From assembly GCF_008364625.2 (NCBI RefSeq), contig NZ_CP126604.1, positions 2,604,001 through 2,668,000 on the forward strand: a DNA stretch of 64,000 nt, written 5' to 3'. Under the pieces are notes generated by a model that saw only the letters and a program-made list of their open reading frames with translations, was not told the DNA's origin and made no database searches. Position numbers and translations under genes: made by a program. The stretch comes from Enterobacter dykesii. Lineage in GTDB: Bacteria > Pseudomonadota > Gammaproteobacteria > Enterobacterales > Enterobacteriaceae. Below, piece after piece: positions 1 through 7,923 of the stretch (its first letter is position 1; each line of letters begins with the position of its first letter).

Positions 1-1865
1 ATCTCCTGAACCCGGTTACCCATTTCGTCGTAGACGAAGGTAACGGCATTGCCGAGCGGATCGATGCGGCGCGTCAGAAGCTCGTTGTCGTCCCACTCGT
101 AGCGCCAGTTTTCACCGCGCTCGTCAACGTAGCGGACAATCAGATTCTGCGCGTTCCAGTAGTGGCGGCGCGTCTGGCCGTCGTAGTGCTCGACGGTCGT
201 CAGCCCGGCGGCTAAATCGTAGTTAAAGCGGCACCCGTCGCCGGTGCTGGTGCGGTTTTCCACCACGCGCCAGTGATCGAATTTTTTCCAGCGGTATTCG
301 CTCTCCAGACCGCCAGGCATCCGGTGCCAGACCATCAGCCCGTGCTCGTTATAGCGGTATTCACGCGTCACCACGCCGGAGGCATCCGTCGCGCTCGCCA
401 GCTGTCCGCGCGCGTCATAGCCCCACTGCATCAGCGGCCAGGTTTGGCTGCCGTCGAAATGGCTGGCAGCGGTAACGCGCTGCGGGAAACGTTCATCGTC
501 ATAGCGCAGGGTGACGTCTATCGCCCGCGGCTCGTCGTGAAGGCCGACCAGCCTGCCGTGCTCGTCCCACTCTATCAGCAGCGCGTTGCTGTATTCGTCG
601 CTGAGGGAGGCCAGACGCAGGATAGATGGATTCGCCCGGGTCGGTTTATACAGACGCCACACCGCACCGTCATCGTCGGCAATCGCCACGTCGCCGTTCT
701 CATTACGGCGGATGATAATGCCTTCGCTGATGCTGTAAAACGCACGGTCGACAGGCGGCAGTTCAAAGCTCAGCTCGCGCCCGGTTTCATCGAACCAGGT
801 CGCATTGTTATCTTCCAGCGTGAGATAGCTGTCAAAGATCGTTGCCCAGCCCAGGCCGAACAGCCCTTCGCGGGTGGTCAGGCTGTTGTAGCTGCGCTGC
901 CAGCGAAGCGGGAAGCGCCCCGGCAGCGAGAAATCGAGCTCGTCGTCGTCATTCAGCACCTTCACGCCGGTGGCGGCGTGAACCGGGTGCGAGGAGCCAA
1001 ACACGGCATTCACCGCCATATCGGCCAGCATCCCGCCGCCGGCCGCCGCCAGCGCACAAGGCATGTTTTTCAGGATCTTACCCGGACGCCCTCGCAGCAG
1101 GGAGAGCGCAATCATCCCCAGCGCCAGACCCGGCGTTTTACCGCTTTTGATATCGCGGACCGTGAGCGTGTCCCCGCCGATGATCACGTTCGGGGAGACG
1201 TCGTCGGAAACGGTGCCTTCGCAGGTGGTGCGATCTTTCGCGCGCACCGCGGGCTGCCCGTTGATAAAGACACTTTTAGAGCCTTCCGCCAGATACTGCG
1301 GCCCGGAGTGCTTTTCGCACGCCACCTTGTCTTCTTCCAGCGGTGAGGTTCCCGCGGCGGCAGAGGCCACGCTCGGCTGCCACATTTCGCTGCCAAACTG
1401 TCCGGCGGCGGAAAGCAGCATGCCCGCGTAATCGGCAAAGCTGCCCGGCGACTGCGGCTCAGGGGACGGCGTATCGGCGGGCGTCAGCGTGCCTGCCGCC
1501 CGCGCGGCGGGGATTGCGTTGGTGAGAACGTTGCTGGAACCAGTAGTGATTTTACCCGCAGGCGACGGCGGGAAAAGCGCATTGCCTAACCCCTCAGCGG
1601 CGTTGCTGATATCGTCGGTGATCCCCGCCACGTTCGCCAGCACGCCACCGATAATCCCGCTTAACAGACAGCTGGATCCAATTGCTGCCACGCCTGCAGC
1701 TGCTGCCCCGGCCCCCAGCAATGGCGCCGCTACGGTTGCTGCTGCGCCTACCGCCGCGCCGATCACCGCATAGGCGGCACCTTCCGCCACAATGCTGGTG
1801 ATGTCAGCAAAAATGCTGGAGTGAATAATCTCGTCGCCCTTACGGGCCGCGTTGTTATCGCTCAT
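1..1865 (-). CDS. PAAR/Rhs-family T6SS effector, N-terminal part (3' end outside window)
   Basis: The frame opens with ATG at 1865, three bases after the stop of the chaperone gene, and is still open at base 1, giving about 621 residues. Residues 5-14 (AARKGDEIIH) fit the prePAAR motif AARxxDxxxH. A long Ala/Gly-rich hydrophobic stretch (about 20-80) looks like chaperone-bound transmembrane helices. A PAAR-like segment follows (about 165-245, with VFINGQPAVR and SPNVIIGGD), then another hydrophobic stretch, then Rhs core sequence rich in Trp/Tyr repeats such as YDARGQLASATD. Known family: Rhs proteins cap the VgrG spike and carry a variable C-terminal toxin in a beta-cocoon. The toxin and its immunity gene would lie left of the window, so activity cannot be called. 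The adjacent EagR chaperone and upstream vgrG2 support loading on VgrG2. Confidence 0.88.
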   Translation of the reverse strand, partial: MSDNNAARKGDEIIHSSIFADITSIVAEGAAYAVIGAAVGAAATVAAPLLGAGAAAAGVAAIGSSCLLSGIIGGVLANVAGITDDISNAAEGLGNALFPPSPAGKITTGSSNVLTNAIPAARAAGTLTPADTPSPEPQSPGSFADYAGMLLSAAGQFGSEMWQPSVASAAAGTSPLEEDKVACEKHSGPQYLAEGSKSVFINGQPAVRAKDRTTCEGTVSDDVSPNVIIGGDTLTVRDIKSGKTPGLALGMIALSLLRGRPGKILKNMPCALAAAGGGMLADMAVNAVFGSSHPVHAATGVKVLNDDDELDFSLPGRFPLRWQRSYNSLTTREGLFGLGWATIFDSYLTLEDNNATWFDETGRELSFELPPVDRAFYSISEGIIIRRNENGDVAIADDDGAVWRLYKPTRANPSILRLASLSDEYSNALLIEWDEHGRLVGLHDEPRAIDVTLRYDDERFPQRVTAASHFDGSQTWPLMQWGYDARGQLASATDASGVVTREYRYNEHGLMVWHRMPGGLESEYRWKKFDHWRVVENRTSTGDGCRFNYDLAAGLTTVEHYDGQTRRHYWNAQNLIVRYVDERGENWRYEWDDNELLTRRIDPLGNAVTFVYDEMGNRVQE

Positions 1866-1868
1866 GCC

Positions 1869-2309
1869 TTACACATTCCGGTTGTCGTTTAGCGTCAGAC
1901 TCTGCTTAAGCGCGCTCCAGCGCACCTCGTCCTCTTCGGTGAACGCCCTGAGTGCCGAGAGGGTAAAAATCATCAATACCGGTTTGCCCGGCGTCTGCAC
2001 GGCCAGCTGTTTTTGCCACAGGCGCTGCCCGTTACGGTCAAAGGTGGTCTCAACTTCCAGCCCGTTAATTTTTCCGTCAGGCCCGGCTTTTACGTTCCGG
2101 AATTCGCTCTGGGCAATTTCGCCCATCTGCGGACGCAGCACATCCCACTGGCGGTGGAACTCTTGTTCATAGTCGCTGCCATCGGGGATAACGCCGCGAC
2201 TGACCACCACGGACAGCCCGCTTTCGTCATCGCGAATAATATTCATGCTGTTATCCTGCCAGGCAGCAGGAAAAAGGGAAAACGAACCTTCCTGGAGGGT
2301 GTATTTCAT
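1869..2309 (-). CDS. EagR/DcrB-like T6SS effector chaperone (146 aa)
   Basis: The protein is a single DcrB/DUF1795-type domain of the EagR family, which in known systems binds the transmembrane segments of prePAAR effectors and holds them for loading on VgrG. Here it lies directly upstream of a prePAAR Rhs effector, three bases away. I chose the internal Met (MKYTLQEGSFSL) at 2309 because it aligns with the start of the second chaperone in this window (MAEYILQEASLAL) and because the extra 15 residues of the longer frame are hydrophobic and atypical. It is an ordinary short version, unlike the extended one at 10804-11598. The terminator-like hairpin just upstream suggests it may have its own promoter with the Rhs gene. 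Confidence 0.8.
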   Translation of the reverse strand: MKYTLQEGSFSLFPAAWQDNSMNIIRDDESGLSVVVSRGVIPDGSDYEQEFHRQWDVLRPQMGEIAQSEFRNVKAGPDGKINGLEVETTFDRNGQRLWQKQLAVQTPGKPVLMIFTLSALRAFTEEDEVRWSALKQSLTLNDNRNV

Positions 2310-2341
2310 AAGTGAACTCGGGATGATTAATATTGTGAGAA

Positions 2342-2366
2342 ACAAAAAGGCCAATCCATGCTGGCC
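2342..2366 (-). terminator. Rho-independent terminator after the 2385-3461 gene
   Basis: On the minus strand GGCCA, eight bases, then TGGCC are followed by TTTTTGTTT. The hairpin sits about 20 bases after the stop of the exported protein gene and upstream of the EagR-rhs pair. The stem is only 5 bp, so termination may be partial. Confidence 0.5.
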
Positions 2367-2384
2367 CTTTGGCTGGCTGTTTTA

Positions 2385-3461
2385 TTATTTACGCCATTGA
2401 CCTGACTGTTCGACTAAAACCTGGCTGCCTTTGCTGACAACCAATTTCGCGGGTGCATACGTCACGGTGTAAGCGATATCGCCATTCTTGTACGTTGAGC
2501 CGATTATTTTACCTGCAGAGTCGTGCAACGTTTTTCCCTTTAAGGAGATCGTACTGTTATCACTTTTGCGCACGCCGAGATAAACCATCTGGTCACATTC
2601 GCTATCGAAATGGCCGCACCTGTTAATAAGAGAAATAGCGAACTTTTCGGTGTCGAGCTTTCTGGTTTCAGCGTTATGAACCGAAGCGGCTTTATGTAAC
2701 GTATAACGCAGCGGAGCATAGTAATTTCCATTTTGAGGAGGAGTGGCTAAACGCCATTCCATTTCATCCCCCTTTATTTCCAGAACAGCACGTCCGCCTG
2801 TGCCGCCAAACGATGAGTTGAATTCAATATTGGCACGATTGCCATCGATCGTACCGGTAAGATTACGCTCATCATCTTCCGGGCAATCTATGCGGTTTCC
2901 TCTCTGGGAGATATAGCAATAAGACCCGGTGATACGGTTGCCTGATTCAGCTAACCGCAGGGTTAACGTCGAGTCGCTCCCGAATTCTCCAGCCCACTCC
3001 CCGTCAAACGCGAGGCCTGACTGGCTGTTCGTTGCAAAATGCATCGCATTGAATCTGGCGGCCCACTGCTGAATATCGGCATTTATAACCGGGCTATTAT
3101 CAGAAGACTGGTAATGAATAACGTCCGACTCCGGAACCACCCAGGCCGCAAAGATTTTGCCGTCAGGATTGATGACCAGCGCGGACGCATTCTCCTGGTA
3201 GAGATCCTTTAGCCAGCCTTCAACAAACAATCCGCCACCTGTGGTGGTATGCGGTTCACCAAAGACATCAAAGTTATCAATAAAGGTCTGGTAATGATTT
3301 CCCAGCAACACCCTGAGATTATCTGTCACTTCGCTGTCGTTAACGATGCGGCTAACCGTATCGAGCTTATTGTATTGCGATAATACAAGCGCCGATGACG
3401 TTTCAAAGACGCCTGTCCATAAAGCGGTGAACAATACGACTGCCAGATATTTTTTGGTCAT
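2385..3461 (-). CDS. Exported protein of unknown function (358 aa), vgrG2 module
   Basis: I do not recognise the family. The N-terminus (MTKKYLAVVLFTALWTGVFETSSA) looks like a Sec signal peptide with a probable cleavage site near residue 24. The mature part is soluble and polar. A middle section (about residues 155-250) has alternating hydrophobic/Gly pattern suggestive of beta structure and contains Cys pairs (CYIS, DCPEDD), with two more Cys in the RCGHFDSEC segment, so periplasmic disulfides are plausible. It is third in a run of three exported proteins behind vgrG2, with only 3 bp between it and the upstream gene. It could be a periplasmic immunity or accessory protein of the VgrG2 module; nothing in the sequence settles this. 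Base composition is more AT-rich than the core T6SS genes. Confidence 0.7.
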   Translation of the reverse strand: MTKKYLAVVLFTALWTGVFETSSALVLSQYNKLDTVSRIVNDSEVTDNLRVLLGNHYQTFIDNFDVFGEPHTTTGGGLFVEGWLKDLYQENASALVINPDGKIFAAWVVPESDVIHYQSSDNSPVINADIQQWAARFNAMHFATNSQSGLAFDGEWAGEFGSDSTLTLRLAESGNRITGSYCYISQRGNRIDCPEDDERNLTGTIDGNRANIEFNSSFGGTGGRAVLEIKGDEMEWRLATPPQNGNYYAPLRYTLHKAASVHNAETRKLDTEKFAISLINRCGHFDSECDQMVYLGVRKSDNSTISLKGKTLHDSAGKIIGSTYKNGDIAYTVTYAPAKLVVSKGSQVLVEQSGQWRK

Positions 3462-3464
3462 AAA

Positions 3465-4031
3465 TCACTCTGAAGAACCATTGTCATAATTCATTGTTAT
3501 TTTTACAACCTTACTGTCTTTAACCTCAAAAGAGAGTAATTTCTTACCCAATTCATAGGAAACCCACAGCTCCCCGGAATCATTTTCAACCTGGCCATCG
3601 CCGTATGCATTGTTCAGTGCTCTGATTGTTGAACCCACATGAACTCCACGCGGCGTAAAAATATCTGAGGCAGTCAGCGTAATCTGGGAGACGATATAAT
3701 CATCAACGCTTCTTTCCGCTTTATCCCACCAGAGGTTGGAAGTGAATATTGCTAAACCAGCCTTTTGATGCTGGAAGAACTTATATTGGGTTCCGTCAAA
3801 AGGAACCTCACCGACAAAATGGCCTTCAAGCGGCACGTCAATTTTACGGGCAATATCAGGAGTCCATCTGTCGCCTAATGCGACAGGCTGGCCTTTAACC
3901 TTGACGGAAAAATCCTGTTTTGTCAGAACGGGCGACATAGCTTCTGCCAAAACCACATTGCTGCTCAGACAGATAAACATCAGGGCAGAACAAAGAAATG
4001 TCGGAGTGTGTTTTTTCACATTAGTTGTCAT
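3465..4031 (-). CDS. Exported protein of unknown function (188 aa), vgrG2 module
   Basis: Not recognised. The first 30 residues have a basic start (TTNVKKH), a hydrophobic core (FLCSALMFICLSSNVVL) and an AEA-type signal peptidase site near residue 31, so the mature protein of about 158 residues should be periplasmic. There is no lipobox. The rest is a small mixed polar domain with several Trp residues (DRWTPDI, NLWWDKAER, LWVSYELG). The stop lies 3 bp before the next gene, which points to co-translation with the 358-aa exported protein. Position between vgrG2 and the EagR-rhs pair makes an immunity or T6SS accessory role possible, but this is inference from context only. Confidence 0.65.
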   Translation of the reverse strand: MTTNVKKHTPTFLCSALMFICLSSNVVLAEAMSPVLTKQDFSVKVKGQPVALGDRWTPDIARKIDVPLEGHFVGEVPFDGTQYKFFQHQKAGLAIFTSNLWWDKAERSVDDYIVSQITLTASDIFTPRGVHVGSTIRALNNAYGDGQVENDSGELWVSYELGKKLLSFEVKDSKVVKITMNYDNGSSE

Positions 4032-4095
4032 TCAATGAATATTTATTGCGCTTCTCACCACTGGAAACACCGCCAGGACATGGGAGCAGCGTTTC

Positions 4096-4593
4096 TTATT
4101 CGGCGCTTATGACGACTGAGCCCAGACAGTCAGGATTTTTCACGGTGAAACTGAAGCTCACCTTTTGTCCATTCATATCTTTTGGCGCTGTATAGCTGGT
4201 CACTTCGTTCTCCGAATGGCCGCGCGGATAATCAGTTAACCTCAGCTGCGGATAGCGCTTTTTAACGGTATCAAGCGTTATGCATTGACCTGAGGAGGAT
4301 GAAAAATTCAGTAAAGGCGCCATGCCATCGTTATCATTGCTTAAACGTAACCCAATTGCGGTTATGTTCGTTCCATCAGCGAGTTTGATATCGTCGGCAT
4401 TGTAGAAATTGATATATTCATTTTGCCTGGTCATTTTAAACGATAACGGCGCATTACTAAGGGTTGTAACGGATAACGTCTTAAGCGATGCACTCATCCC
4501 GGAAATGAACATCCAAAGATCCTTTTTCTGCGCATCTCCTCCAGCCATTCCCGTCGTTAGTAACGCGATAAGCACCGCACCTGCTTTACTCAT
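4096..4593 (-). CDS. Exported protein of unknown function (165 aa), translationally coupled to vgrG2
   Basis: Not recognised. I start at the ATG at 4593, which overlaps the vgrG2 stop in the 8-base sequence ATGAGTAA; this start gives a clean signal peptide (MSKAGAVLIALLTTGMAGGDA) with cleavage near residue 21. A longer frame to 4629 would add basic residues inside vgrG2 and is less likely. The mature part of about 145 residues has two Cys (GQCITLD and DCLGS) that could form a disulfide and no further membrane segment. Tight coupling to vgrG2 suggests it is made with the spike protein; candidates are a periplasmic immunity protein or a cargo adaptor. The region is AT-richer than vgrG2. Confidence 0.65.
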   Translation of the reverse strand: MSKAGAVLIALLTTGMAGGDAQKKDLWMFISGMSASLKTLSVTTLSNAPLSFKMTRQNEYINFYNADDIKLADGTNITAIGLRLSNDNDGMAPLLNFSSSSGQCITLDTVKKRYPQLRLTDYPRGHSENEVTSYTAPKDMNGQKVSFSFTVKNPDCLGSVVISAE

Positions 4594-6508
4594 CTTTGGC
4601 CGTAAATTTCGCCTGCACCGCCGCATCAATATCCCCTTTATGTCCGGAACCCGGCGCCGTGGTGCCCGGTTTTGTACCAGAGGTATTCAGATGCAGCTTA
4701 CCGCCCGTGGTGATATACCCATCCCCTTCCACGAAGAAGTTAAACTCTTTGCCGATGAGGTTAATCTTGCCGTTAGCATTCAGCTCAATGGCGCTCTCGC
4801 CGGAGACCAGCCGCAGCTTCGTCCCGGAAGCAATGACGTACTGTTCCACCGCCGCATCCAGCTTGCCTTTACCCGTCAGGATCTCGGTTCCACCCTTCAC
4901 GGCCTGAGTCTGGTTCGCTTCCACGCGATGTAGTTCATTTTTCTTGACGTAATGGCTGCGCGCCCCGCCGACGCTGTGCGTTTCATCGTTTTTAACGCTG
5001 GTGTCCATGTTGCGCTCGGCCTGGATCCACACCTGCTCTGCGCCCGCTTTATCCTCAAAGCGCAGGGCGTTGGCGTTGTCGACGGAACCGTCTTTTGTGC
5101 GGCTCATAAAGCCCATCTGCGTCGCCGCAGCCGGCAGCGCCCACGGCGGCATGCTCGCGTCGTTGTACACGCGACCGGTGATAATCGGACGGTCCGGGTC
5201 GCCGTTGATAAAGTCCACCACCACCTCATCACCCACACGCGGGATCTGCACCCCGCCGTAGCCCTGGCCCGCCCACGCGCTCGACACGCGCACCCAGCAG
5301 GAGCTGGTGTCATCGCCCTTCGCCAGGCGGTCCCAGTGGAACTTGACCTTCACGCGACCGTATTTGTCCGTCCAGATACTCTCGCCCTCCGGCCCGACCA
5401 CCTTCGCGGTCTGCGGGCCGTAGGTGCGCGGCCACGCCGTGGACTGCGCCGGGCGGTACACTACCGCCGACGGGATGACCGTAAAATCGGTGCGGTGAAG
5501 GGTTTCACCCTCGCCGCTGGCGTAGCGGTTCTCTTCGAAGTGATAGCCCGCCGCCGTCACCAGATACTCCCCGTTGTCGCTGAAGAACGGCGCGTTGGTT
5601 AACGTGAAGGTGTGGCCCGGCACAATCCCCGCCGCCGTGGCGGTGGCCTGAATCTGCTGATGCTCAACCTGCCAGCGCTCCTGACGGATGCGGGCATAGA
5701 ACTCCCCGTGCCCTTTGTCCACAAAGCGACCCGGCCAGTCGTACACGTCGATGCTGCCCGGCTTCGGCGACGCCGGATTCTGCTGGGCCTGGAACAGCCA
5801 CGCGTTCGGCTTGCGGAAGTCATAGTCGTCGAGGCTGTAAATCCCCGGCGTCACGCTGTCCTCCAGCGCCCACTGGCTGATGCCCTCCTCATCCGTACTG
5901 CCGCCGGACGGCGTCTGGTGGTAAGGAATGACCTCATAGCCGCTGAACGGCTGATGCTGCGTGGCGGCGTCGGTGAGCACCAGGGTGTGCTTGTCCGCCT
6001 CATGGCGGAAGTGATAGGCAATCCCCTCCAGCTCCATCAGGCGGCTGATGAAGTCCAGGCTCGACTCCTGATACTGCACGCAGTAGTCCCACACCCGGTA
6101 GCTGCCGGTGAGTTTATCCTCAACGTTGACCTGATGCTCAGCCAGCAGGGTTTTGACAATCTGCGGCACCGTCTGCCCCTGGAAGATACGCAGGTTGCGG
6201 TCGCGCTTCATCGGCCACAGGTCCGGCTCCACCGTCAGCTGGTACACCGCATAGCGGGTGCCCGTCAGTTCGACGGCGCTGACCGCCACGCGGGTAATCT
6301 TGCCGTTAACATAGCGGGACGTCAGCAGGTTCTGCGTCGGGATGGTCACCGTGACCGGCTGGCCCAGCAGCTTGCTGCGGTCAATGCGCGCGTCCGTGCC
6401 GAGCACGGTCAGCGTCAGCGCGAACGACTCGGACATCGCCTCGCGGCCCGTCAGTTTCCAGAACAAAAGCCCCTCCACCGGGAGCTGAACGGTAATTCGG
6501 TTGAGCAT
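4586..6508 (-). CDS. vgrG: VgrG2 (TssI) spike protein, 640 aa
   Basis: T6SS spike trimer subunit. Residues 1-480 contain the gp27/gp5-like VgrG fold with characteristic segments such as WDYCVQYQESSLDFISRLME, YGRVKVKFHWDR, SCWVRVSSAWAGQGYG and PRVGDEVVVDFINGDPDRP. No extra enzymatic domain follows the needle, so it is a non-evolved VgrG; cargo must bind as separate PAAR proteins. The first 500 or so residues are almost identical to VgrG1 (11610-13538), but the C-terminal 140 residues differ strongly and end in FTAKDE. In known systems this tail helps decide which PAAR effector is loaded; the downstream EagR-Rhs pair is the likely cargo. The start MLNRITVQLPVEG matches VgrG1. Confidence 0.95.
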   Translation of the reverse strand: MLNRITVQLPVEGLLFWKLTGREAMSESFALTLTVLGTDARIDRSKLLGQPVTVTIPTQNLLTSRYVNGKITRVAVSAVELTGTRYAVYQLTVEPDLWPMKRDRNLRIFQGQTVPQIVKTLLAEHQVNVEDKLTGSYRVWDYCVQYQESSLDFISRLMELEGIAYHFRHEADKHTLVLTDAATQHQPFSGYEVIPYHQTPSGGSTDEEGISQWALEDSVTPGIYSLDDYDFRKPNAWLFQAQQNPASPKPGSIDVYDWPGRFVDKGHGEFYARIRQERWQVEHQQIQATATAAGIVPGHTFTLTNAPFFSDNGEYLVTAAGYHFEENRYASGEGETLHRTDFTVIPSAVVYRPAQSTAWPRTYGPQTAKVVGPEGESIWTDKYGRVKVKFHWDRLAKGDDTSSCWVRVSSAWAGQGYGGVQIPRVGDEVVVDFINGDPDRPIITGRVYNDASMPPWALPAAATQMGFMSRTKDGSVDNANALRFEDKAGAEQVWIQAERNMDTSVKNDETHSVGGARSHYVKKNELHRVEANQTQAVKGGTEILTGKGKLDAAVEQYVIASGTKLRLVSGESAIELNANGKINLIGKEFNFFVEGDGYITTGGKLHLNTSGTKPGTTAPGSGHKGDIDAAVQAKFTAKDE

Positions 6509-6513
6509 AATCT
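4975..6513. repeat. Long direct repeat, copy A (5' part of vgrG2)
   Basis: This stretch matches 12005-13543 at a constant offset of 7030 bases, with only scattered single-base differences in the lines I compared. Similarity starts a few bases upstream of the vgrG ATG and ends near the codons for KNDETHS, where the two genes part. The two copies are in the same orientation, so recombination between them could delete or duplicate the roughly 7-kb effector/immunity segment in between. Confidence 0.9.
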
Positions 6514-6567
6514 TTATTCCACTATGGACTAATCTCGGTGTTCATTGAGATATTTTTTAAATCGTGC

Positions 6568-7017
6568 TTATTTAAGCCATAAACCTGAAAACATAAGGAC
6601 GCTACCCAGGGAAACGACGCTTTTAGCAACGATAAGTAAGCCAGGCGTAACGACGCGTGTTATAGACGATATTGCTTCATAATTTTCAGCATTGTATTTT
6701 TTGTGCCCTCCTGTAATCCCGGAAAAGATCGTGCAGAGCAGCACAACGGTAATCTTTAAACCCCATACGCACAGGAAAGACATGGAAAAGATAATCGAAT
6801 AGTGTTTCGCCGTTGCGACGGAGAATAATGACATTGACTGAGCGAGCCATTTCAACATAAAACCAATAACAACCGTAGCCACTAGCACCAGAACGAACAT
6901 CAACCCAGCAAGGAACCATTGTTTTTTGCTGAACAAATCTTTTCCATTCCAGATAAGCGCTAGTGCCCAAACCAGAAAGAGAAGAAAGAAAAACCAATGC
7001 ATCTTAACATTCCACAT
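6568..7017 (-). CDS. Small four-helix membrane protein (149 aa), possible orphan immunity protein
   Basis: Not recognised. Four hydrophobic segments are visible: about residues 7-24 (WFFFLLFLVWALALIW), 33-56, 75-100 (YSIIFSMSFLCVWGLKITVVLLC) and 122-146. Short polar loops, no signal peptide and no enzyme motif. It lies between the immunity-like genes and vgrG2 and is AT-rich compared with the T6SS core. Small polytopic inner-membrane proteins in such places are often immunity proteins against membrane-active or periplasmic T6SS toxins, but no cognate effector lies directly upstream here; it follows a broken tri1-like remnant. An unrelated membrane protein cannot be excluded. Confidence 0.6.
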   Translation of the reverse strand: MWNVKMHWFFFLLFLVWALALIWNGKDLFSKKQWFLAGLMFVLVLVATVVIGFMLKWLAQSMSLFSVATAKHYSIIFSMSFLCVWGLKITVVLLCTIFSGITGGHKKYNAENYEAISSITRVVTPGLLIVAKSVVSLGSVLMFSGLWLK

Positions 7018-7029
7018 TTATATATCATA

Positions 7030-7318
7030 TCATTTTCGGCATCCATCTAACCTATTCGCATCAGACTGTTTTGCCAAACCAAACCCAATAAGCGCACTAA
7101 CAGCACGATCTCGCAATTCTGCTAGTGAGATGTTACATAATGGTGTTAAGTCCCATTATTTTTTGTGTATCGCAATCAAAAGATGATTCTAATAGTTTGT
7201 CATTATATTTATACTGCATTTTCTGCTGACCTGAAAGATTGCTAACAGGTAAGTACTTACGATATCTATCTACATATTTTAACAACACATTCAAATTAGC
7301 ATGTAAATCAATCACCAT
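7030..7318 (-). pseudogene. Frameshifted, truncated remnant of a second tri1-like ADP-ribosylglycohydrolase gene
   Basis: An open frame from 7318 to a stop at 7133 encodes 61 residues. Its first 25 residues align without gaps to the start of the Tri1-like protein encoded at 7924-8997: D4, L5, H6, V11, Y15, D17, R18, Y19, Y22 and P24 are shared. Past the stop the match resumes in the +1 frame: RDRAVSALIGFGLA at about 7060-7100 corresponds to RDKALGALVGLAVG. That frame ends at 7030-7032, just before the next gene, so the rest of the enzyme domain is gone. The piece therefore retains the N-terminal extension, loses the enzyme, and carries one frameshift. Whether the 61-codon product is still made is unknown. 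Confidence 0.75.
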
Positions 7319-7350
7319 TCACCCATAATAAAATATATTTAATATGAACG

Positions 7351-7731
7351 CTAAAATTCATCAGGGTATTTCATTTTAAGATTTTGTTGTTTTATTCTGT
7401 AATTGGCATCAACCTCATGCGGGAGTCTAACCTTTAATCCTCGGCGGATTTGATCAACAATAAACCAGGCATCCGACAACCTTTCAAAAAACAACTCATC
7501 CGAATTATCAAACTCCTTCGCTGCATACATACCGAACGTCATCTTCCATAATTTCGCCTTATCCTTTTCCTTGCCTTCGATTAAATCCCGTAGAAATAAC
7601 AATTGTTGCACAATAGAGTCGTACATTTGTAAAAGCGAGGAATTAGGATTGAGATTTTTGACCTCAGCACATCTCTTCTTTGCTAAAGTTAATGCTTTTT
7701 CAACATAATCCAAGACTGTTATTTCATTCAT
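7351..7731 (-). CDS. Tsi6-family immunity protein paralogue (126 aa)
   Basis: Clearly related to the 115-aa protein at 9199-9546: both share the pattern LDYxxxAL near the start, EKDKxKL, AxKEFDxxD and a GLKxxLPHE segment. The Pseudomonas Tsi6 family, as I recall it, has the same KEFDETD and GLKVDLP features. Tsi6 proteins are small helical cytoplasmic proteins that bind and block the Tse6 NADase domain. This copy has no toxin gene beside it; it lies after the Tri1-like gene. It may protect against a Tse6 variant delivered by neighbours, an orphan immunity gene. It is somewhat longer at its C-terminus. The region is AT-rich, in line with horizontal gain. Confidence 0.72.
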   Translation of the reverse strand: MNEITVLDYVEKALTLAKKRCAEVKNLNPNSSLLQMYDSIVQQLLFLRDLIEGKEKDKAKLWKMTFGMYAAKEFDNSDELFFERLSDAWFIVDQIRRGLKVRLPHEVDANYRIKQQNLKMKYPDEF

Positions 7732-7841
7732 TATATTGAGTTAAATTATTAGATGAGAATACGTTTATTATATCCTACCACTTCCACTTTACAATATTAA
7801 TCACCGCCTTTTATTTAAGAAAATAAGAGAGGCAAGAGGAC

Positions 7842-7874
7842 AAATTAAAAATCACCTTTTATCAATGAGTGATT
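7842..7874 (-). terminator. Weak terminator-like hairpin after the tri1-like gene
   Basis: On the minus strand AATCAC, a 13-base loop and GTGATT are followed by TTTAATTTG. The stem is 6 bp with a long loop. A second imperfect inverted repeat (GCAC...GTGC) lies at about 7888-7908. Either could end the transcript before the Tsi6-like paralogue; both are weak. Confidence 0.3.
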
Positions 7875-7923
7875 ATCATTAAGAATGGCACGCTACAATA
7901 GCCGTGCAATAGGAATCATACAA

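Noticed and set aside
273-1346. Plus-strand open frame of 357 codons at the left edge
   Set aside because: Antisense to the Rhs effector, whose frame is open over the entire stretch and has clear PAAR and Rhs features.
5612-6532. Plus-strand open frame of 306 codons inside vgrG2, repeated in part in vgrG1
   Set aside because: It is conserved only because the vgrG DNA is conserved; Arg/His-rich shadow translation without family features.
7884-7913. TGGCACG-containing stretch considered as a sigma-54 promoter
   Set aside because: The second element TTGC is not at the right spacing; the sequence is better read as an imperfect inverted repeat after the tri1-like gene.
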